Made by a program: the position numbers and the translations under genes. 64,000 nucleotides of DNA from Actinomadura syzygii (GTDB taxonomy: Bacteria > Actinomycetota > Actinomycetes > Streptosporangiales > Streptosporangiaceae). The DNA lies in the NCBI RefSeq assembly GCF_008085905.1, contig NZ_VSFF01000005.1:1-64000 (forward strand). The letters are read 5' to 3'. The notes under the pieces were generated by a model. It searched no databases and was not told the DNA's origin. It saw only the letters and a list, made by a program, of their open reading frames with translations. Positions 57,849 to 64,000 of this stretch are shown piece after piece (the first letter of the stretch is position 1; every line of letters begins with the position of its first letter).

Positions 57849-60433
57849 CCGCGCTCGACAGGGTGCTCGACGCGCTCCGCGAGGCCGGACGACCGGTCAC
57901 CCGGTCCGGGGACGGGTGGCGGTCGAGCTGCCCTGCGCACGACGGCCAGAACCCGACCGCCCTGTCGATCACTCCAGGGCGTGACGGCGTGCTCGTCCAC
58001 TGCCACGCACTCAAGACGTGCACCCCGGCCGAGGTCGTGTCGGCGCTCGGCCTCACCCCGCAGGACCTGTTCGACCAGCCGAAGACCAGCGGCGCGCGAG
58101 GTCTCGGCGAGCCGGTCGCCACGTATGACTACGTCGACGAGAACGGCGAACTGCTGTTCCAGGTGTGCCGGTTCGTGCCCAAGACGTTCCGGCAGCGGCG
58201 CCCGGCCGGGCCGGGCCGGTGGACGTGGCGCGTCAAGGGCGTGCGACAGGTGCTCTACCGGCTGCCTGAGGTTCGGCGCGCGGTCGCCGACGGGCGGCCG
58301 GTCTACGTCGTCGAGGGTGAGAAGGACGCGCATGCGGTCGAAGCCGCGGGTGCGGTCGCCACCTGCAACGCCGGAGGTGCGGGAAAGTGGCGCGGAGGGC
58401 ACGCCGACACCCTGACCGGTGCGCACGTGGTCATCGTCGCCGACAACGACGCGCCCGGCATGGCGCATGCCCGGCAGGTCAAGGCCAGTCTCGACGGCCG
58501 CGCGGCATCCGTCCGGGTCGTGCGCGCCGCGTCCGGCAAGGACGCAGCCGACCATCTCGGGGCCGGTCACGGACTCGCCGAGTTCGCGTCCGTCGACCTG
58601 GACGAGTCGGGCGCCGAACCGTCGTCGGAGGTGCTCGGCGACGAGCCGGGCGACAAGGGCAGGGGTCCGTCGCAGGCGTCCATCCTGGTGAGGATCGCGC
58701 GGGAGCGGTTCGAGCTGTTCATGTCCGACGACGGGCGCCCGTACGCGGTGCGGCAGGACGGCGCGAACCTGGCGCTTCCGCTGCGCGGGCGGGCGGGCCT
58801 GCGGTCGCTGCTGGCCAAGGTGTACGCCGACGAGCAGGGCGGCGCGGTGCCCTCGCAGTCGGCGCTGGCCGACGCGATGACGGTCTTGGAAGGGGTGGCG
58901 CAGGCCGACGAGCCGCGCGTCCCGCAGTTGCGCGTCGCCCGGCATGACGGGCGGATCGTGGTCGACCTGGGCACGGCGGACGGACGATGCGTGATCGTCG
59001 GGCCGGACGGCTGGTCGCGTGAGTCCCGCTCGCCCGTGCTGTTCCGGCGCTCTGGGGCGATGAAGCCGCTGCCCGACCCGGTCCGCGACGGCGACGGCCT
59101 GGCGAGCCTGGCCGAGTTGCTGAACATGAACGCGACCGGGTTCCGGCTGCTGGTGGCGTGGCTGGTGGCTGCGTTCATCCCCGACCTGCCGCACCCGATC
59201 CTGACGTTCCGGGGCGAGCAGGGAACGGGCAAGTCCAAGTCCGCCCAGATGGTCATCGGGATCATCGACCCGTCCGGCGCTCCGAAGCGGACCGCGCCGC
59301 GGGACGTGAAGTCCTGGGCGACGCAGGCGTTCAACAACTGGGCCTTGTGCTTGGACAACGTCTCCTACATCCCCGACTGGCTCTCGGACGCCCTCTGCCG
59401 CGCCGTGACCGGAGACGGCATCGTCGACCGGGCGCTCTACACCGACGACGACGTCGTCGTCCTGGAGTTCCGGCGCGTCCTGGCCCTGACGACCATCGAC
59501 GCCGGGGCGCTGGCTGGCGACCTCGCCGAGCGACTGCTCACCATCGAGCTGTCTCTCATCCGGGACGCCGACCGGCGCGAGGAAGCCGACCTTGACCGGG
59601 CGTACGCCGACGCGCACGCCGCGATTCTGGCCTCGCTGTTCGACCTGCTGGCCGAGGTGCTCAAGGCCCTGCCGGACGTCGTCCTGACCGAGCGTCCCCG
59701 CATGGCCGACTTCGCTCGCGTGCTGGCCGCAGTCGACCGGGTCCGCGGCTGGTCGACCCTGGAGGACTACAAGGCGGGCGCCCGCGACGCGGTCGCCGAC
59801 GTCCTGGAGGGCGAGCCGTTCGCCCAGGCCGTCGTGAAGCTCGTCGACGGCGCCGGGCCGGACGGGGTGACGCTGACCGCTCAGGAGGTTCTCGACCGGG
59901 TCGACGCCCCGGACCGACTGCCGAAGAAGTGGCCGAAGGACGCCACGCGCGCCGGTGGACAACTCAAGCGCCTCGCGCCCGCGCTCCGCGCCATCGGTAT
60001 CGAGGTCGAGGAGAAGCGCCGCAAGCAAGGCCGCTACTACACGCTGACCGCAACGGAGGAACGACGGAATGACCGCGCGGCCGGTTCAGGGATAGAAGCT
60101 GAGTCGCAGCATCACCAGCGTCACCCCGAGGGGCCAAAAGACGGAGTGAGCAGCGAAAACAGGGGTGACGCTAGCGGCGTCACCCCAGCGTCACCCCTGC
60201 CGGGGCTGAGCGGTCCGGGTGACGCTGGTGACGCTAGGGGTGACGCTGGCCAGACCGTAGCGTCACCTGGTCGGACCCACGCTGACCAGGGGCGACAACC
60301 CTCGGATGACGCTGATGACGCTGATGACGCTGAAAAGCGCCGTCGCTCGCGTGACGACCCCTCCGCAAGCTTCATCGCCGACTGGAACGCCCGCGCCCGC
60401 GAGCGGGACCGCGCGAAGGGTGATCGGCGATGA
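57845..60433 (+). CDS. phage-type primase-helicase
   Basis: 862 residues. N-terminal CHC2-like zinc finger (SCPAHDG, HCHALKTC); TOPRIM: VYVVEGEKDAHAVEAAG and VVIVADNDAPGMAHARQV; then a helicase with Walker A FRGEQGTGKSKSAQM and Walker B ALCLDNVSYIP. A disordered 120-residue C-terminus follows, encoded by the iteron-like repeats. It would start and unwind replication of the excised element. GTG 57845 overlaps the previous stop. Confidence 0.87.
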   Translation: MTALDRVLDALREAGRPVTRSGDGWRSSCPAHDGQNPTALSITPGRDGVLVHCHALKTCTPAEVVSALGLTPQDLFDQPKTSGARGLGEPVATYDYVDENGELLFQVCRFVPKTFRQRRPAGPGRWTWRVKGVRQVLYRLPEVRRAVADGRPVYVVEGEKDAHAVEAAGAVATCNAGGAGKWRGGHADTLTGAHVVIVADNDAPGMAHARQVKASLDGRAASVRVVRAASGKDAADHLGAGHGLAEFASVDLDESGAEPSSEVLGDEPGDKGRGPSQASILVRIARERFELFMSDDGRPYAVRQDGANLALPLRGRAGLRSLLAKVYADEQGGAVPSQSALADAMTVLEGVAQADEPRVPQLRVARHDGRIVVDLGTADGRCVIVGPDGWSRESRSPVLFRRSGAMKPLPDPVRDGDGLASLAELLNMNATGFRLLVAWLVAAFIPDLPHPILTFRGEQGTGKSKSAQMVIGIIDPSGAPKRTAPRDVKSWATQAFNNWALCLDNVSYIPDWLSDALCRAVTGDGIVDRALYTDDDVVVLEFRRVLALTTIDAGALAGDLAERLLTIELSLIRDADRREEADLDRAYADAHAAILASLFDLLAEVLKALPDVVLTERPRMADFARVLAAVDRVRGWSTLEDYKAGARDAVADVLEGEPFAQAVVKLVDGAGPDGVTLTAQEVLDRVDAPDRLPKKWPKDATRAGGQLKRLAPALRAIGIEVEEKRRKQGRYYTLTATEERRNDRAAGSGIEAESQHHQRHPEGPKDGVSSENRGDASGVTPASPLPGLSGPGDAGDARGDAGQTVASPGRTHADQGRQPSDDADDADDAEKRRRSRDDPSASFIADWNARARERDRAKGDRR
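60117..60331. repeat. iteron-like cluster of GTGACGCT/AGCGTCAC
   Basis: The 8-mer GTGACGCT or its complement occurs at 60117, 60165, 60187, 60219, 60228, 60240 and 60259, with a variant GGCGTCAC at 60176, and three tandem ATGACGCT at 9-bp steps from 60306. All lie in the primase-helicase C-terminal coding region. A replication origin within the initiator-type gene is a known arrangement. Confidence 0.7.
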
Positions 60434-60618
60434 CCCCCGAGGACGTTAAGCGCGACCTCGCCCAGGCCGTCGAGGACCGGCTCGCCGAGCGCGTCGAGGG
60501 CGCTCGGCGCCGCCGCGCCGAGCGGGAGCGGGCGCGGCGGGAGATGGGCGAACGCCGGGCTGCAGGACTCAAGAGCCGACACGCGCGCAAGCTCGCGCGA
60601 CAGGAGGACCAGACATGA
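60430..60618 (+). CDS. small basic phage protein
   Basis: 62 residues, mostly one helix: VKRDLAQAVEDRLAERVEGARRRRAERERARREM. Strongly basic; likely coiled coil or nucleic-acid binding. ATG overlaps the primase stop (ATGA); its own stop overlaps the next ATG. Confidence 0.65.
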   Translation: MTPEDVKRDLAQAVEDRLAERVEGARRRRAERERARREMGERRAAGLKSRHARKLARQEDQT

Positions 60619-61361
60619 TCGAGTTCGGACACCTCGCGCTGCGACTCGTCAGCGCCAACGAGGACCGTCTGTTCAACGACGGACCGGACGTCCAGATCGC
60701 TCGCGCCGTCGAGCAGCTGGAGCGGTTCCACCGGACGACGCCCCTCGCGCCGGTGCACGAGACTGCCATCGACCTCGCCGGATTCGGGACCGCGCCCGTC
60801 CATTTCGCCGCGGGCGACGAGCGGTACCTCCTGCTGAGCGAGGTGGCCGAGGCGCTCGGCGTGCCGGTGTGGCGTGCGTGCGAGTGGGCCCGCCGTGAAT
60901 GGCTCTGGGCGGTCGAGGAGCAGCGCGAGGCCGACGAGGAGCGCGGAGACGGTCGCCTCGGGTGGGATCTCCTGCGCGACTACTGCGACCTCCGTCTCGA
61001 CTTCATCGCCGACGACCCCGAGGCCAAGCCCGACGCGGACGGCCGCCGCTGGTCGAGCTACGGGAACTGGCTCATCTCGGCCGACCGGCTTCCGCTGTTC
61101 ATCCTGTCGAGCCCGTGGCGCGAGGAGTTCCTCCGCAACACCCGCGGGTTCATGGCGCATGCGGCGGTGCGCTCCGGTCTCGTCGACCTGCTCGACGACG
61201 TCCAGACCTACCGACAACCGCCGTGGGACGGACCGGCAGAGCCGACCGGGGACACGCTCGGCGACCGCCTCCGGCGTCGTGCCGAGAGCATCGACGAGGG
61301 CGACGCCATCGAGCAGGCCCGGCGCGGCCCGGCGCTCGACGACGACCAGGCGGACACGTGA
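60615..61361 (+). CDS. hypothetical phage protein
   Basis: 248 residues. YLLLSEVAEALGVPVWRACEWARREWLWAVEE resembles a small HTH; the rest (LRDYCDLRLDFIADDPEAKPDADGRRWSSYGNWLISADRLPLFILSS) is found in actinophage regulatory or accessory proteins. Function unknown. ATGA overlap with the small basic gene upstream; the next gene starts inside its last codon. Confidence 0.65.
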   Translation: MIEFGHLALRLVSANEDRLFNDGPDVQIARAVEQLERFHRTTPLAPVHETAIDLAGFGTAPVHFAAGDERYLLLSEVAEALGVPVWRACEWARREWLWAVEEQREADEERGDGRLGWDLLRDYCDLRLDFIADDPEAKPDADGRRWSSYGNWLISADRLPLFILSSPWREEFLRNTRGFMAHAAVRSGLVDLLDDVQTYRQPPWDGPAEPTGDTLGDRLRRRAESIDEGDAIEQARRGPALDDDQADT

Positions 61362-61624
61362 CGAGCCCCTACTACAGGAACACCGTGGACGGGCCACGGC
61401 CGACGGCCGCCGGGCTCGGCCTGCTGGTGGGCCTGCCGGTCGGCGTCGTCGAGGCCGAGCGGGACCGGCAGGCCGGTGGTGATCCGGACGCGGTGTTCAC
61501 CATGCCGCGGGCCTGGACGCGCCGGTCCAGGCGCAACACGCAGAAGGCGCGGGCCGCGCTCGGGTATCACGCGCCGCTGGTCGAGGTGCTCGACTGGCTG
61601 GCCGAGCGCTCGGCCGATCGGTAG
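61358..61624 (+). CDS. small hypothetical phage protein
   Basis: 88 residues, basic, with RAWTRRSRRNTQKARAALGYHAPLVEVLDWLAERSADR. GTG at 61358 overlaps the previous stop (GTGA), which is why this start is chosen over upstream ones in the frame. Function not recognised. Confidence 0.6.
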   Translation: MTSPYYRNTVDGPRPTAAGLGLLVGLPVGVVEAERDRQAGGDPDAVFTMPRAWTRRSRRNTQKARAALGYHAPLVEVLDWLAERSADR

Positions 61625-61680
61625 CGGGACGCTGCCGTGACATGCGCACCCGTCTGACCTGGGATAACTACGCGACGTAG

Positions 61681-61702
61681 CGGGACACAGGTCCATGTCC
61701 CG
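61681..61702. promoter_or_regulatory. CGGGACA/TGTCCCG inverted repeat
   Basis: CGGGACA-N8-TGTCCCG, a 7-bp perfect inverted repeat with an 8-bp centre, in the 315-base gap 61625-61939. Looks like an operator for a dimeric repressor. CTACG-CGA-CGTAG (61667-61679) lies next to it. Confidence 0.5.
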
Positions 61703-61718
61703 TGACACGAGATCGCAA

Positions 61719-61836
61719 GGGAGAGAAATGGAGACTGGGCGCGGGGCCATGAGCCGCACCTCCTCAAAAAAATCGCGGCGTCTTTTTTGATCAAGACCGC
61801 CGGTAGGCCCCGCGCCCACTGTTCCGCCTCTCTCCC
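61719..61836. repeat. 118-bp inverted-repeat structure with A/T-tract core
   Basis: Outer arms 61719-61748 and 61806-61836 pair with gaps: GGGAGAGA, GGA and a perfect 13-bp TGGGCGCGGGGCC/GGCCCCGCGCCCA. The core holds TCAAAAAA (61764-61771) and TTTTTTGA (61783-61790), a second 8-bp stem. In such GC-rich DNA the A/T tracts stand out. Candidates: terminator, cos/pac-type site, small non-coding RNA, or a miniature transposon. Confidence 0.7.
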
Positions 61837-61939
61837 CGCGCCCTCCGGGGCATCACCGCAGGTCAGAGCGTTGATCGTCTAGCGGGCGCATCTCGGCGCC
61901 GAGTGGCCCATACTCCGGCATCCGGAGTAGGATTTCCGC

Positions 61940-62119
61940 GTGACGAAATCCACCTGCCAGCAGTGCGGCCGGGACCTCCCTCCGCGCCGTGGCCCTGGCA
62001 GGCCGCGCCGGTACTGCGGACCCGCGTGCCGCAGGCAGGCCGAGCGCGACCGGATGGCGCGGCGCCTGCTGCTCGGCGCGCTGGTCGAGCAGCGGGCGAT
62101 GAACGAGGAGAGCGGATGA
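61940..62119 (+). CDS. 59-residue zinc-finger protein
   Basis: Found by reading the frame: GTG start, then VTKSTCQQCGRDLPPRRG, PRRYCGPACRRQAERDR and a helical tail ending in ESG. CxxC plus CxxxC forms a compact zinc ribbon. The stop (62117-62119) overlaps the next ATG, as expected of a real gene in this unit. The family resembles small zinc-ribbon proteins of actinophages; function unknown. Confidence 0.65.
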   Translation: MTKSTCQQCGRDLPPRRGPGRPRRYCGPACRRQAERDRMARRLLLGALVEQRAMNEESG

Positions 62120-62340
62120 GCGAGGTTCTGGTGACGCTGGCCGAGATCGGCGCGGCCACGGGGCGCAGGGCCGACGCGGTCCGCGCCGAATGCAGCGCCC
62201 GCCGGATGTCGGTCCGCGACGACCGGGCGGGCCGTCCGGCGGTCACGGTGCGCGAGGCGCGAAGGCTGGTCCGCGCCGCGCGGGGCGGCCGGGACGAGCC
62301 GCCATCGAGGAAGCCGAGCGACGGGAAGGCACAGCAATGA
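62116..62340 (+). CDS. small HTH-like phage protein
   Basis: 74 residues: MSEVLVTLAEIGAATGRRADAVRAECSARRMSVRDDRAGRPAVTVREARRLVRAARGG has a MerR-like HTH pattern (LAEIGAATGRRADAVR). ATG overlaps the zinc-finger gene stop; the stop overlaps the next ATG. Confidence 0.6.
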   Translation: MSEVLVTLAEIGAATGRRADAVRAECSARRMSVRDDRAGRPAVTVREARRLVRAARGGRDEPPSRKPSDGKAQQ

Positions 62341-62576
62341 ACGGACCCATCGAGACCTCAGAGAGCAACCGGGCGTTCGGCCCGTTCCCCGCGGAGTGGG
62401 GCACCCCGGCCGGAGCGCGGTTCAGTGAGGAGCGCACCCGGTGGGTCGCCGAGCGCGTCCGCGAGCACCGGGCGCTGCAGGCCGTCCGCCGCCGCGCCGC
62501 CGCCGAGCAGAGGCTCGGAGCCGAGCACGTCCGCCGCGCGCTGCGGTTGCTGCAGTTGCGCAAGGAAGGGCCGTAG
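62337..62576 (+). CDS. small hypothetical phage protein
   Basis: 79 residues. ARFSEERTRWVAERVREHRALQAVRRRAAAEQRLGAEHVRRALRLLQL is a predicted amphipathic, Arg-rich helix pair. Possibly a chaperone or assembly factor for the tape measure encoded next (position only). ATGA overlap upstream; the next ATG follows immediately after the TAG. Confidence 0.6.
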   Translation: MNGPIETSESNRAFGPFPAEWGTPAGARFSEERTRWVAERVREHRALQAVRRRAAAEQRLGAEHVRRALRLLQLRKEGP

Positions 62577-64000
62577 ATGGGCTCGGACACTTCCCTGATC
62601 TTCAACCTGATCGCCAAGGACAAGGCGACCGAGACGATCGGGAAGGTCAAGGAGAAGATCAGCACGGCGGCCGCGGGCATCGCGGCCGGGGCGGGCGGCG
62701 CGCTCGGCGCGGGTATCGCGGCCTCACTCGACCTATCAGCCGCCTCCGACAAGCTGGCCGCGCAACTGGGCGTAGGGCCCGCCAAGGCTGCCGAACTGTC
62801 CAAGGTGAGCGCGAGCGTCTACAAGAACGCCTGGGGCGACTCGATCGACACCGTGAACACGGCGGTCAAGGGCGTGTATCAGAACATCGGGAACCCCGGC
62901 ATCGCCGAAGGCGGGATCGAGGGCATCACCACCAAGGTGCTGGCGCTGGCCCAGACGTTCGACGTGGACCTCGGCCAGACCACGGCTTCGATCGGCAACA
63001 TGATCAAGACGGGGCTCGTCAAGAACGCCACCGAGGGCCTGGACCTGACGACCGTCGCGTTCCAGAAGCTCGGCGACACCGGCGGCGACTTCCTGGAGAC
63101 GATGCAGGAGTACAGCGTCCAGTTCTCCAAGGTGGGCCTGACCGGCCAAAAGTCGCTCGGCCTGGTCAACCAGATGTTGCAGGCCGGCGCCCGTGACTCC
63201 GACGTGGCCGCCGACGCCATCAAGGAATTCGCCCTGGAGATGGGCCAGGGGTCGAGCAAGGCCCGCGCCGGACTGCAGAGCGTCGGCCTGGACGCCGATC
63301 AGATCTTCAAGGCGTTCGGCCAGGGCGGCGCGACCGCGGACAAGGCTTTCTCGACGGTGCTGGGCTCGCTCAAGAACATCGAGAACCCGATCAAGCGCAA
63401 CGCCCTGGCAACGCAGCTCTTTGGCACGAAGGCCGAAGACCTCGGGAACGCGCTCTACGCAATGGACCCGTCAAAGGCGGTTGCGTCCCTGGGCAAGGTC
63501 AGCGGCGCCGCCGACCGGATGACCAAGACCATAGGCGACAACCCGAAGTCAGCCCTCGAAACTTTCAAGCGCTCGGCACAAATGAAGCTCGCCGAGATAG
63601 GCGGGAAGTTCATCCAGTTCGGGATGGAACACCAGCAGTTCGCACAGCCGATGATCGTCAGCTTGGGCGTCATCGCCGGGCTGATCATGGCGGTGAAGGC
63701 CGGGACGATGGCATGGAACGCGGCCATGGCGATCAAGAACGTCGTCACGGCAGCGGGCACGGCCGCGCAATGGCTGTTCAACGCGGCGATGCTCGCGAAC
63801 CCGATCGGACTGATGATCGTCGGACTGATCGCGCTCGGCGTCGGGCTCGTCGTGCTGTGGAAGAAGTCGGAGACCTTTCGCAATATCGTAAAGGGCGCTT
63901 TCTCCGCCGTGTGGTCGGCGATCAAATTCGTCTGGGATTGGACAAAGAAGAACTGGCCGCTCCTGGTGGCGATCCTGGTCGGCCCCTTCGGCATCGCGGT
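62577..64000 (+). CDS. phage tail tape measure protein (3' truncated by the window)
   Basis: 474 codons, open to the right edge. SLIFNLIAKDKATETIGKVKEKI is the normal tape measure start; repeated Ala/Gly-rich helices follow, including AAQLGVGPAKAAELSKVSASVY and GQSSKARAGLQSVGL-like repeats (here MGQGSSKARAGLQSVG), then RNALATQLFGTKAEDLG. Two hydrophobic segments near the end (LGVIAGLIMAVKAG and GLMIVGLIALGVGLVVLW) are typical. It sets tail length and forms a channel during DNA ejection. ATG follows the previous stop directly, so translation is coupled. Confidence 0.9.
   Translation, partial: MGSDTSLIFNLIAKDKATETIGKVKEKISTAAAGIAAGAGGALGAGIAASLDLSAASDKLAAQLGVGPAKAAELSKVSASVYKNAWGDSIDTVNTAVKGVYQNIGNPGIAEGGIEGITTKVLALAQTFDVDLGQTTASIGNMIKTGLVKNATEGLDLTTVAFQKLGDTGGDFLETMQEYSVQFSKVGLTGQKSLGLVNQMLQAGARDSDVAADAIKEFALEMGQGSSKARAGLQSVGLDADQIFKAFGQGGATADKAFSTVLGSLKNIENPIKRNALATQLFGTKAEDLGNALYAMDPSKAVASLGKVSGAADRMTKTIGDNPKSALETFKRSAQMKLAEIGGKFIQFGMEHQQFAQPMIVSLGVIAGLIMAVKAGTMAWNAAMAIKNVVTAAGTAAQWLFNAAMLANPIGLMIVGLIALGVGLVVLWKKSETFRNIVKGAFSAVWSAIKFVWDWTKKNWPLLVAILVGPFGIA

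Larger units (their letters stand above)
55262..64000. mobile_element. integrated phage-like element at tRNA-Arg (right end outside the window)
   Basis: Order: integrase and HTH protein on the minus strand; then on the plus strand an excisionase-like HTH, zinc protein, primase-helicase, a series of small proteins and tail tape measure. The tRNA overlap and tyrosine integrase fix the left end near 55262. The second att copy is not in the window. Many overlaps (ATGA/GTGA) show one long plus-strand transcription unit. Confidence 0.8.

Noticed and set aside
57824..60028. 734-codon minus-strand frame opposite the primase-helicase
   Set aside because: Shadow frame without motifs; the plus strand has TOPRIM and Walker motifs.

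Overview
The window is a high-GC actinomycete chromosome segment, most like Thermomonosporaceae (Actinomadura or a close relative); the genus is an inference from gene content (SigE-type, ECF41-type and fused ECF sigma factors, F420 enzymes, ribose-type ABC systems, GTG starts, many 4-base gene overlaps). There is no rRNA and no CRISPR array. Three tRNA genes are present: Ser-UGA, Ser-GCU and Arg-ACG.

Layout. 1-12000 is housekeeping and regulatory: the end of a ParA/EspI-like ATPase with a Pro-rich repeat tail, tRNA-Ser, an M15 peptidase, a divergent MarR/pirin pair with two palindromic operators, an AAA ATPase behind a perfect actinobacterial LexA box, a MauE/RlpA-like pair and two sigma factors. 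One of these is an ECF protein fused to a zinc-finger anti-sigma-like segment, a membrane helix and an outer domain. 12230-25867 is a single 13-gene, mostly overlapping catabolic operon: N-acyl-D-amino acid deacylase, ribose-type ABC importer, M20 amidohydrolase, metallo-beta-lactamase-fold hydrolase, IclR regulator, D-serine-dehydratase-like PLP enzyme, KDPG aldolase, KDG kinase, RidA and an unknown protein. Read as a pathway this fits import of an N-acetylated 2-amino-2-deoxy-aldonate (for example N-acetylglucosaminate from oxidised chitin), deacetylation, deamination to KDG, phosphorylation and cleavage.

25900-38300 holds small regulatory modules: an OhrR-like MarR, a SigG-like sigma factor, an ECF41 sigma factor with a matching divergent promoter pair and its AhpD-like partner, several TetR proteins with operators, a Tet(M)/OtrA-like ribosomal protection GTPase, an F420 oxidoreductase and a decayed MFS exporter. 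38382-44718 looks foreign (visibly less GC-rich intergenic DNA): a ThiL/PurM-fold protein, two HIT proteins, a membrane protein, a methyltransferase and a large membrane protein with a PH-like segment, with no recognised system.

44876-53274 carries a NarL two-component system and then a glycopeptide resistance locus: intact vanS, a vanR gene reduced to its two ends by an internal deletion, and a five-gene operon vanH-vanA-vanX-C39-like-murG on the opposite strand. CGATA direct repeats spaced 11 bp lie upstream of both vanR and vanH.

55262 to the right edge is an integrated phage-like element at tRNA-Arg: tyrosine integrase, HTH protein, excisionase-like protein, TOPRIM primase-helicase with an iteron-like cluster in its 3' end, small proteins (one of only 59 codons), a large inverted repeat and the start of a tail tape-measure gene. 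No capsid, portal or terminase gene is present between the replication genes and the tape measure.
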